64,000 nucleotides of DNA from Citrus sinensis. Taxonomy: Eukaryota > Streptophyta > Magnoliopsida > Sapindales > Rutaceae. Positions 42,002 to 62,031 of the stretch are shown here, in pieces. The translations under genes and the position numbers were made by a program. The notes below the pieces were generated by a model, which did no database searches, was not told the origin of the DNA, and saw nothing but the letters and a program-made list of their open reading frames with translations. Where the stretch lies: positions 35,241,001-35,305,000 of the forward strand of contig NC_068560.1 of the NCBI RefSeq assembly GCF_022201045.2, in the 5' to 3' direction. Positions within the stretch are counted from its first letter, which is position 1, and each line of letters begins with the position of its first letter.

Positions 42002-45000
42002 GAAACAAATAAAACTTTGCCTGGGTTTTTACTTTCTAAGAAGTAGCCACTAGCCAGTGTGTGTGTGAGAGAGAGAGAAAGAAGGATCTGGTTATCTATC
42101 TTTTTAACCTTTTTCCTTTTTTCTTTTTTGGATTATTTTAACTCAAACATTTCTTTTTGAGTGAAAGCGTGCAGTGAGTGACACAGAGAGAGAGAGAGAG
42201 AGAGAGAGAGGGGTGTGCCCGAACGGTGCTGCCCGCTGCCCGCACGCAGTCAAAACGTCTTCGCGCTCTATTGTGGAAAGTGACGTGACGGGGGTAAGCT
42301 AAGGTTTTTCAGTCAAAATTTCGTCTTTTGTGGGACCCATCTTATTGCCACGTCGGATTCGGTCCAAAAGGCCCCTTTTTTTTTTGCCCCCCCTCCCTAT
42401 TAAGTCTTTGCTGATACCAAAATATTTTATAGAAATGGTCACTAATGTGTTTCTATTTTTAGATTCTATCATACGCATCCTTTGACACCGTTGGCTTGGC
42501 TATTATTAAGCCTGGTTATGAGGTTGAACAGGTGGGCTTTTGTCCAATGATTATAATTGAAAAACAATAAAGTAAAATGAATAAAGAAGACTCCTTTTTG
42601 ACACTAACATTAGCCACTGACAGTTTAGATAAGTACTCGTCTAGGCGTATATATATATATATATATATATATATGCTTAAAAGTTTATTATAAAGAGTCT
42701 GAAAATTTGTATTAAAATAGGTGTTATTTTTTTGTTTTCGTTATATTTTAGAATCTAAATAATTAGAGTTGGATAATATCTATTCTCCTTATTTTTTTTA
42801 TTAATATAAAACAATGTTAGGGTTTCAATATTTAAGCTTCGACTAAAGTTGCATTCATATAACAGTTGAGATTAAGGACTTGTTTCTTAAAGTTTAAAAT
42901 TTTAATAATTTCACTTGTTTTTGGTAATTTATGTTTGATTGTTAGATATTTATATCTAAATAAAAAAAATAAATTTTTATAACTTTTATTTAAATGAGAA
43001 GTAAATATTATACTTCAAAATATTATCATTACATATACTTATTTTTTAAATTATAAATCATAATCCATTTGACGAATATCAAATTACCATATTTAGGATA
43101 TTTTTATTTATTAAAAAATATTATTTATATTCGAATTAAAAAACCACAAATATATCATTCTGACATTTATATTTAAACTCATTCAAATTTCAACCAAATT
43201 CAAATCTATTTGAACTTCAAATAAAAAATAACCATTACCTAAATTGTGACTCAGTGTCGAAATTTGTAATATTATTTATACAGATACTCTTATACACTTG
43301 TACAATTGAAAGGGTGAAACTCAGTCTCCCAACGTCGGGAGAATAGACTCGTGAGCCAGCAACTACCTCACTCCGGAGTAATTGGCCTAAACATAAGGAC
43401 TTGAACGATATATGTTTCAAGTATATGATCTCTTTTATATTTTTTGAGAAATCAGAGGACCTCGTAAGAAAAATCCGGGTCCAAATCAAGCCATCATTTT
43501 TGGTCGCACTAACTTTCTCCTTATTTACAAAATCACATTCCGTTTCCAGAGCTGTCAATGGGTCGGTCCAAAAAAATTAACAATTTTAAAATTCGAAAGT
43601 ACACAATGATTTGGACAGTGTCGATTTTATTATATTTTTAAGCTCACTTTTTCTTTCCCTTTTTTTTTATTTGCAAAGCCTTAAAGCCTGTGGAGGATTA
43701 GTTGCTAAGGGTTAGTTTTTACTGGCTCATATATATATATATATATTTTTATTTTAATTAATGTATTATAGATATAATATATTAGTTTTTTTATTTTATT
43801 ATTTAGTCCAAGTCCAACTAATCTCTTTTTCACTGATTTGATTCCAATTTCATATTATCTTATTTTTAACATAATAAGTTTTACTATTTCAATTAAATGA
43901 TTTACATAATTATAAGTTTAAATTGACTGCCACTGGCACTGTATATTCAATAATTATTTACTCACATGGCTTTTGTTTGCTCTTTGTATTTCTATGCCAA
44001 AAAAGAAAAGAAAAAAAAAAGTTGAAAACATTGATGGGTCTTTAATAGCTCTTTATTATTGTACACACAAGTCAGAAAATGAAATTTGAGTTTATTAAAA
44101 GCAAGTCTCAGTCACATTTGGACATTATTACATTCGCATTGATTCAATAATACTCGTAAAGTTGAAATCAAAGCATTTAATATGCAACCTTTAGGGCATT
44201 ACATTGAATGTTGACTTACATCATGACCCGTAATTATCAAATTAAGCATGCTCTATGTGTAGGACCAATGTCTTATCTGATCTTATTGTTAAAAACTTTC
44301 CCAAAATGTGCTTTGAACAATACAATTTACATGTTTAGAAAACCACAGGGTTCATACAATGAGTCATGGAAATTGCACAACAGAATGAAAATCGTCCGAA
44401 TAAATGGTAAAAATAAAAAAAAATAGAGAATCCATTCTATCTTAAGTATGTAATAAAAAATGGAGTATTCAACAATAGATTTACTACAAATTAATGTAGC
44501 ACATGATCATGAGTGCAACAACTTGTGTTCTCTTTTACAGGCATTGTTTTCTTCGAAAGAATGATGGTACGTTGTGCTGTGGGACTCAGCACAACATTAC
44601 AACTAATGCACCATTCACAATCCCACTTCATTTTTTTTTTTCCCTCAGTTTCTATAAATTAAAATATATTTTATTATTTTTGTATACCCATGAAATATTA
44701 TAATAATTAAAGTTATACGTTATTAATGAAAACAAAATTGTTTATGAGATGTAAGTGTAATCAATTCATTAAACTCTCGGCACAGAGAAATTCATAACCA
44801 AAATGAGATACCTTTTGTTTCGAGTAATCTCTTTATTTGAAGAGTATAATTTTATTCACATTTTAATGAAATTACATGAAAAATGATAAAATTCAATCTG
44901 AAGTGGTGGCGAAGTGGTGAGCTCAACATAATTTAGCGCACTAAACGAAGATATTTTTGTTGGAGAAAATTGATAAATTTGATTTTTGTAAGCAAAGGAG

Positions 45001-45319
45001 AAATCTGTTATTAGGGAACTAGAAACTCTCATAATCTCCAAATTTGGGTGGAAGGGGGCCTCTTAAAAAAGGTCATCGCCTTTTTCTGAATTCGGAAGAG
45101 AGGATTGGGCCATTATTCACATACAGATTCGGATCATCACACGTGTCGCGTTTTATATGGCCTTTTTCTTCATTGTGTTTGTGTTTCGGGGAAAAATCTT
45201 CATGCCTTTTCCTGTCGATGGGAGTTCAGAACTTAACCCACCTTCGCTATATGCGCTGATGCTCAACTCAAAACACATAAAAAAAAAAAAATTATAATAA
45301 TAATAACGAAAAAAAAACA

Positions 45320-45388
<69 letters not shown>

Positions 45389-46100
45389 AATATAGATCAG
45401 TAAGACAGCAAGTCAGCAACTGTCGAGTAATATTCAATTTTTGCATCCAACTTTGCGGGTTGTGTTCAAAATGAGTTTGTTTGGAAGATCTGACACGAGT
45501 GGACCGAGCTCATTGGGCTCAATGATAGAAAAGCCCATATCAACCTTTTACTTTGAGGCTTACCGAACCAACACCAAACGGATATTATACATTATTATTA
45601 TTTTTTAAATCACGGCCAATAGTATATATATAGAATACTTAAAAATAAAAAGAAAAATCGAAATTTATAATTCTCTCGGCTTTTATTTACATATAAAAAT
45701 TTCCGAGTTATACAGCATTGTCGGTTTGATCTCTTTTTGGAACTATAATAATTCTTCCTTGGCAAACCAATAAATAAAAACGAGTAAAACTTATTATAAA
45801 ACTGCTTACTCATGGCCCCATGATTCATCATCTAGTGAGATTCTTCTAAGCAGTTGGATCTAAAATCTTAGCTAAAGAGCAAATATTATAATACATAACA
45901 TGGCTTAAAAATTAGAAGAGACAAGCAGAAAAGGTTTGTCCATTTTTTAACAAATGTCTATCTGACATCACTGAGGGAGAGTCGGTAGCTTACCCTGTCA
46001 TGGCTCTTTAATTATACATATATTAATTAACTCTTCTCAGTTCCATGCATATATTACTACTATTGCTCCGGAGAGGCTGTTGAATAAGACTCAGGAAATA
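42002..46100. other. Intergenic AT-rich DNA, no gene seen
   Basis: Microsatellites: (GA)n at about 42186-42211, (AT)n at about 42649-42674 and (GA)n at about 45340-45385. None of the short frames here has a recognisable domain or splice structure. Confidence 0.5.
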
Positions 46101-46109
46101 TTATTATTG

Positions 46110-46306
46110 AGTAATGATATAGCTATAAATTTTTATATAATTTTTTTTTGTATAATTTGATGTGGTATGATAAGATTGGTTGAATTAAATATCACTTGGC
46201 CCACGTGATTTTTTTTATTTTATATTTTCATTCAACCAATGAATTAATGCCACGTCAATTTATAAAAAATAAATTTATACAAGAATTTGTGACTGTACTA
46301 TCACTC
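46110..46306. mobile_element. MITE with 9-bp target duplication, Mutator-like
   Basis: 197 bp with inverted ends: GAGTAATGATATAGCTATAA on the left, and on the right, read in reverse, GAGTGATAGTACAGTCACAA. Similarity extends about 45 bp. It is flanked by 9-bp repeats ATTATTATT (46101-46109 and 46307-46315). The repeat is low-complexity, so it is weaker evidence than it looks, but the GAG start and 9-bp length fit Mutator-type MITEs. Confidence 0.6.
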
Positions 46307-46576
46307 ATTATTATTTTACTAGTAAACGAGCAGGGCACATGAAAGAAAAGCAGTGGAGAGGGTAGTACTGTACTTTGCTGAATTAATATAAATATTAATT
46401 GAAAGTCAAATGGACAATATGATCAAACGAAACCACCAAACAAAAAACGCATTTAAGAAGGGAGTTAATGCTTATCAAAAAAAGAAAAAGGAAGGGAGGT
46501 AATGAAGTTGGTAACTAGGTAAGCAGGTAGTGTAGGAACACGGCTGCATAGCTATCTAGTCAACAAGAAGAAGAGA

Positions 46577-46962
46577 ATGGAGAAAAGATCATCATCGTCC
46601 TCATCAGAGGATATTGAGACTGACGGAGCACAAGCAGAAGCTGGCGCTTACAAATGGCATGCTTGCTTTTTGGTTGAAGCTGTAAAGGGTATTGTTCTCA
46701 AGTGTTTTGGTGTAATAATTAATGTCCCAGAACCGTGCTTGCCTCCTTCAGATCCACCACCATCAACTTCGGATCCCCCAACCACAACTGGTGTAAGATG
46801 ATGCCGTCTTTATATATACTACTGTACATAAATTAATAGCAGTAGGTGCAAAGATAAAACTTTTGTTTTGTGTGCACACAGCAGGGAGACGGTGCAGGAG
46901 TTAGCCTTGCAACTCCTCCGAGGCCAGGCGGAACCACGGGGCCCGGCCCTCAGATCAACTAG
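46577..46962 (+). CDS. Probable plant elicitor peptide precursor (PROPEP)
   Basis: Two exons, 46577-46792 (donor GGT-GTAAGA) and 46882-46962, giving 98 residues. The N-terminal half has KWHACFLVEAVKGIVLKCFG, an amphipathic stretch in the place and form of LQCLDQTLRAILKCLG in Arabidopsis PROPEP1. A Pro/Ser-rich linker follows. The C-terminus reads SLATPPRPGGTTGPGPQIN, close in form to Solanaceae Peps ending RPPSRPKVGSGPPPQNN and sharing the terminal Asn of the family. There is no signal peptide, as usual for PROPEPs. In the family the last 20 or so residues are released by metacaspases on damage and bind PEPR receptor kinases at the cell surface, amplifying immunity. The exon 2 acceptor is a tandem CAGCAG, so forms with and without one Gln are possible. 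The assignment is inference from short motifs. Confidence 0.65.
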
Positions 46963-48119
46963 TTGATTTAACAAGCATGAGCTGTTGATGTTGATCCGAG
47001 GTGGGGTCTTCTTAATTTTCTTTCACTGCTCATGTGCTTCTGCCTGACTGCTGCCCGTTCTTGATGAGTCTTTTATTTTATTTTTCGTGAGAGAAACAGA
47101 GTTGCAAACTTGCAATTATGCACCATATTATTAATTAATATATGCATGCATGGCCTGTAATTAATTAGAAAATATTTACGCCATACCATTGTTCTTCGGT
47201 TATATTATGTTATGTTATGTCGCATGTAATTAAATTAAATTCCTAAATAATTATATCGCTTTGTGTGTACTGTCTAATCTTTGATGGGAATTGGAAAGAA
47301 ACAACCCAAATTATATCCGTATCCGTAGGGTTGAAATTGTTGTGCCTCCAAAAATAGAATTTGATAAAATACCCACTTTTAACTCCAAAGCCGAATGATT
47401 CTATCCGGTCGAAAAGGTGGTGTTTGGCTGGGAGAATATTCTAAGAATTCCAAGTACAGTCCTCATATATGCAAATTCAACATCTGTGTCCCCGGCGTAA
47501 GTAGTTTGTACTTGTACCTATTCACATCTAACGTTTCTTCCAAATATTAACACAACCCACATGTATATTCGTTATATAATGATTCGTAATAAAGAATCAA
47601 TTATGTTTGTGGACTTGTGGTTGTGGATGGATTTTGTTCCTAAAGATACGGAGCTAGAATTAAAGACTCTTTAAACTAGTCAGAGTCAATAGGGCATCGA
47701 ACGGGAGGAGGAGGAGCAGTTCAGAGTCAATTACCAAAATAAAACAAATCCAAGGAAGATGGAGTTCACTTAAGTTTAACCTTAAGATGATTCTACTTTT
47801 CTAGACCACTCAATCAAAGGAAAGACACACAATCAAGGATTTTCTTAGGGTGCATTTGAAATTGAAGTTGAACAGCTGTAGTTTAAAAGTTATGTTGATA
47901 TAATTTTTTACTTGTATAAGGTAAAATTTATTATATCTTTAATAATTTTGTCAAAATTATTATTTACTACATATTATTAATATTTGTTTTATAGTTACTG
48001 TTTTTTTCTACAGCAACTGTAACTTAAAAGGTACAACACTTGTAAAGTTACAACACCTGAATCTTAAACATGACCTTAATTAGAATGGTGATGCTAGTGA
48101 TGAAATCAATCGAGACCTT
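46963..48119. other. Intergenic AT-rich DNA, no gene seen
   Basis: Holds the 3' UTR of the preceding gene. Nothing else recognised. Confidence 0.5.
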
Positions 48120-50444
48120 TTATATAGAGTTGGAGCTTCCAAGTACAAAAATGCGCAAATTCTTGATATAATGTATGTGTTTCTACTGTCCAGTATAGTG
48201 TGCTCCGTGAGGGTAAGGTGATTGGGCCGATTATTCCTTGCAGAGGTCTTCGCCAAGGAGATCTACTATCTCCGTATTTATTCATCATTTGTGCGGAATG
48301 CTTAAGCTCATTAATTCGAAGGCGAGAAAGAAATGGTTTGCTTTATGGAGTTAAAATTGCAAGAGGGGCTCCGACGGTGTCTCACATGTATTTTGCAGAT
48401 GATGGCTTCCTCTTCTTTCGAGCAAACATCAATGAAGCTTCCTTAATTAAGCATTTGCTGGCAGTGTATGGTCGAGCCTTTGGCCAAGTAGTTAATTTCA
48501 ACAAGTCTTCAATCTCATTTAGTGCTAATGTGCTTGATGTTGTAAATCAGCAAGTATGTGGTATTCTTATGGTTACCAACACCACTAATCATGGAGCCTA
48601 TCTTGGCCTACCGTCATACATTGGCAGGAAAAAAAAGGAAGTCTTCAGTTATATTTGGGACAGGATCTGGCAAAGACTTCAAGGACGGAGTACACGGATG
48701 CTCTTTCGGGCTAGCAAAGAGATTTTACTAAAGACAGTGGCTCTTGCTATGCCTAATTATGTTATGAGTATTTACTTGCGGCCAAAAGAGTTGTGTAAAG
48801 AATTAGAAGTGATGATGAATTCCTTCTAGTGGCGTAGCAATCACAATGGAAGGAAAGGGATTACTTGGGTTATATGAGAATATTTGTTCAAACCAAAGGG
48901 GTGTGGTGGCCTTGGCGTTAAACAACTTCATTTATTCAACATTGCGATGCTAGGAAAACAGTTGTGGCGATTATTAACCCGTCCTGATTCTCTTATGGCA
49001 AAAATTCTCAAAGCTCGCTACTATCCACGAACTTCTGTTCTTCGAGCTTTTTTGGGACACAATCTCAGCTATGTGTGGCATTCTATGTTGGCTGTAAAGG
49101 ACATGGTGATTCAAGGGAGTAGAGTGCAAGTTGGCAGTGGACATACGATTTCCATCAGTAAGGATCCTTGGTTTCCAAATCTCAATGATGGCTTTGTTTC
49201 TTTTAATCTTAATGAGGAACTTGCTACAACATCTATTGGTAGTTTAATGATGCCTAACCAATGAGTATGGGATTATGATGTGGTTTCAGACATTTTCAAC
49301 TCAAGAGACAAAGCATTGATTCTGTAAATTCCTCTTAGTTCCAGCCGAGATGACGATGTGTGGTATTGGTTGGCTGGCTCTCGAGGTTGCTATTCGGTTC
49401 GTAGTTGTTATAAGCTATTAACTTCTACTACCATTGATTCCTTTGCGGGTGTATGGCGAAAACTGTGGAACTTGAATGTGCCGAATAAGGTTAAGAATTT
49501 TATTTGGCGAGCTGCAACCAATGTGTTGCCCACTGTAGTCAATTTAATTTTTAAAAGGGTGGATATTCCCTCTACTTGTATTGTGTGCAATGCTTATGAG
49601 GAAATTGTTATACATGCTTTGATTGAGTGCAGCTTTGCTAAGTCTTGTTGGATCTCTTCCCCTGTAGGTTTTGTTGGCCACTGCTCTTTTTTCTTGGATC
49701 GGCTGGATCACATCTTTACACGTTGCAGTAAAGATAAGTGCAATGTTGCTATAATGATTTGCTGGAGACTTTGGATTAATCGCAATGATAGAGTTTGGAA
49801 CAACAAAACTTGCTCAGCTTATCAGGTTCTTAACTCAGCTGGGCAGCTACTTTATCAGTGGCATGCAGCAAAGAAGCAAATGTATGATGCTAATGATGAT
49901 GGTCACGGGCTGGTTCATGGGGCATTGTGTTGGGAGAAGCCTAAGTTTGGCTGGGTTAAGTGCAATGTAGACACAACTGTTTTTGCATCTTAGGGGAAGA
50001 TTGGGTTTGGTTGTGTGCTTCGAAGTTCAGAAAGATGTTTCTTGGCAGCAAGGTGTGTTGGTATGGTAGGAAGTTTTGGAGCATAGGAGGCTGAAGAGCT
50101 TGGCATCCGTGAAGCTCTTAGTTGGCTTAAAGGGGTGCAATTTCCTTGTGTTATTATAGAGATAGACTATTTACAATAGACTGTTTACAAGTGTTCCGAG
50201 CTTTGGTTGAGGAGTTTTCAGGTCCAAATGATTTTGAACTAATTATTGAAGAATGTTGAGCTCTTGTTAAATTTATAAGAGAAGTGCAATTCTCGTTTGT
50301 GCGTCGGTCTGCGAACTTTACTGCTCACTTTGTTATAAGAGCAGCAAGTTCTATGTCAGGTCCCCATGAGTAGAATTTCATTCCACCTCTGTGGTTATTG
50401 AATAATCTGTAGTTCTTTTTGTTTCATCCATTTTTAAAAAAAAG
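48120..50444 (+). mobile_element. 5'-truncated, decayed LINE (plant L1-type ORF2)
   Basis: Pieces in order: C-terminal half of reverse transcriptase (PCRGLRQGDLLSPYLFIICA, then MYFADDGFLFFRA, the catalytic FADD box), KEILLKTVALAMPNYVMSIY, GGLGVKQLHLFNIAMLGKQL, a zf-RVT domain (WRAATNVLPTVVNL, CIVCNAYEEIVIHALIECSF), and the RNase H-like domain (VKCNVDTT, EELGIREALSWLKG, VIIEIDYLQ, SFVRRSANFTAHF). A short A-run at about 50437 ends it. Endonuclease and the start of the reverse transcriptase are missing. In-frame stops interrupt it at about 48827, 48877, 49262, 49326, 49991, 50087 and later, so it is old and inactive. The three long frames inside are parts of this one relic. Confidence 0.9.
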
Positions 50445-51096
50445 TATCACTCTCTAACATTTCGAATTAGCTGAAGCAATGTCTCCTTATATAACATCGA
50501 ATTGCTTATCCCTTGGTTCGCTCCTTTGGTTGGTTATAAAATGGACTTGTCATATGTTTACTTCCATCATTTTCATTTCAAATCTGACTCCAATAATTCT
50601 TTTCCATCAAAAGCATCAGACGGTGACATTTGACGTTTACGTGCAGCTTGCTAGTTTGAGAATATTATAAACGGCCCAAAACTTGCGGAAGAAGGTTTGC
50701 AATTTTCTCAAGGACCCGAATAATACCACCGCCGTCATTTGATTTTCTTAATTTTTTTATTTTATTTAATTTTCTACAATTTACTTGGAAATCAAAACTC
50801 ACTTGATCATTGGAGGTCAATGCTAGCTTAATTTTGTAAGATCAAATAACCATGGAAAAAAGCACCAGCTTGCCCTAACAAAAACTCACTGAACTAAAAA
50901 TCAAAATGTTAAAAGAGGACAAGCCATTTTTTGGCATCAACACAATGAATCAGAAATAGCAAGATAACAAAAATAAATTAATGTGGATGAAGTTCTATAA
51001 TCACCGGAAAAGCATATGTCAATGTACACAAAAATTTACAGCAGTGTTACAACACTAAGAACTGATGAATATATAGTCTCTGACCTTCTGCTCCAA
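50445..51096. other. Intergenic, 3' flank of SEC6
   Basis: No coding segment recognised. The SEC6 polyadenylation site should lie within the right part. Confidence 0.5.
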
Positions 51097-60530
<9,434 letters not shown>

Positions 60531-61087
60531 CTTGTCAAAAGTCACTTCTGTTTATTTGATTTGACTTGACGGAGACCAAATCTTCTTGCAAGGAAACGAA
60601 TTAACGAAAAATTTATACGGTTTCCGTTTTGGTTTTCATTTCTCATAGTGTGGTTATTGTCGAGGGATAATTTCAGTTATTATTGAGGGATAATTTCAGT
60701 AAAGTCCTTATCGATTTTTCGTAATTACAGTTCCGTCCACGTGCTTTGACAATTTTGGCCCTGCTATACTCAAGACTTTTATCTTTAAGAGATAATTTAT
60801 TAGCATGTCACGTCCACTGGTAATGAACCGTTTAGTATTTGAATTGTATAATGATAAACTGAAGTTTTGTTGTTGGTTTCTCATTTTTCATAATTAATTC
60901 AATTTGTTATCAGATTTTATTTAATCGATGATTGAAGTATTGAACGATGATTTAACAAAGTCGGTTATATTTTCGCATATGGACATGAAGTCGCATGGTG
61001 CCAGTTTCTGGATAATTTCGTTAAGCTTAATAACACTTGACCCGCCCCACCCCTACGCCATTTGAGCTTTAGGCCAGAAGCATCCAA

Positions 61088-61575
61088 CAGAGGTAGCAAT
61101 AAAATCCGGATTCAGCCTGCATCCGCAAGCATCAGGAAGATTCGGATTAAGAAAAATCTAGATTCACATATTAAAAAATAGAATCCGCATATAAAATCAA
61201 TTAATTTTTTTTAATCAAGAATTAAATAAAAAATACATATTAAAATTAAATTTTATTTGTAGATTTATAATGTTGTTGCGTGTTATTTATGTTAAAATTT
61301 TAATTGTTGAATTATAATTGAATTTTATTTGATATTATTAGGTATATTATTGAATTTTTAGATTATATGTTAAATTATTAAATTTTGATTTTTGTATATT
61401 CAGATATCCAAAATATTCGCCCGCATCTGTTACAGATGTTACCTGTATTTGGATCCACATATTTTTTTCAAATCCGGATGCGGACCCATATATAAAAATG
61501 TAAATGCGAATCCGAATCTACATGCACATGTCTACATTCAAATTTTGATCCGAATTTTGCCATCCCTAATATCCA
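61088..61575. mobile_element. Candidate hAT-like non-autonomous element
   Basis: The left end reads AGGTAGCAATAAAATCCGGAT and the right end, in reverse, AGGGATGGCAAAATTCGGAT. Many GGATnCGnAT words occur near both ends. The flanks CATCCAAC and TATCCACC match at six of eight bases, a possible decayed 8-bp duplication. Confidence 0.4.
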
Positions 61576-61617
61576 CCAATCAAAAACAATCTACGTCCAC
61601 TAGTTATTGCATTCAAA

Positions 61618-61800
61618 GTAATGCTATAACCAAATTTTTTTTTGTACAATATTAATGTGATATAATAATATCAATTGGATAAATACAAAATAATAAAAAT
61701 AAAATTCCGTGGGTCATAGGATGTTTCATGCAAGAATTTTATTATAGCGCATCAGATTGTAAAATATAATTTGTACGATAAACATTCTAAGGACAATTCT
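61618..61800. mobile_element. Candidate MITE related to the one at 46110-46306
   Basis: Left end AGTAATGCTATAACCAAATT then TTTGTACAA; right end in reverse has TTATCGTACAAATTATATTT. Internal CGTGGGTCAT and GTGATATAATAA resemble words in the 46.1 kb element. Ends are diverged. Confidence 0.35.
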
Positions 61801-62031
61801 CATACTTGCAAATTTATCATTTCTTTATCTCCTGAAAAAGTAGGCTTTGTTTAGCTTCAAATTAAATTCATGGAACTAGGTATTTCATAATAAAAAACGA
61901 AACCTTGCAAAAGTACAATGAATAACATAAGTGTAGATGCAAAAAAAAAGTCTACTACAATCACTGGATAAGTAGGTCAAATTTACAAGTGTTCCTACTA
62001 CACTAGTGCTGAAGCACATAACTGTCTCCAA

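Larger units (their letters stand above)
60531..62031. other. SEC6 promoter and spacer between the two SEC6 copies
   Basis: A 16-bp direct repeat GAGGGATAATTTCAGT occurs at 60662-60677 and 60685-60700, within 170 bp of the start codon. Two transposon-like repeats (61088-61575 and 61618-61800) follow. No gene seen. Confidence 0.5.

Noticed and set aside
41427-42008. Ser/Leu-rich frames of 109-193 residues
   Set aside because: Low-complexity reading of the CT-rich units in the MULE right arm. Three overlapping frames are open for the same compositional reason.
43235-43558. 107-residue minus-strand frame
   Set aside because: No domain, no splice partner, and a repeat-like surrounding. I could not support it as a gene.
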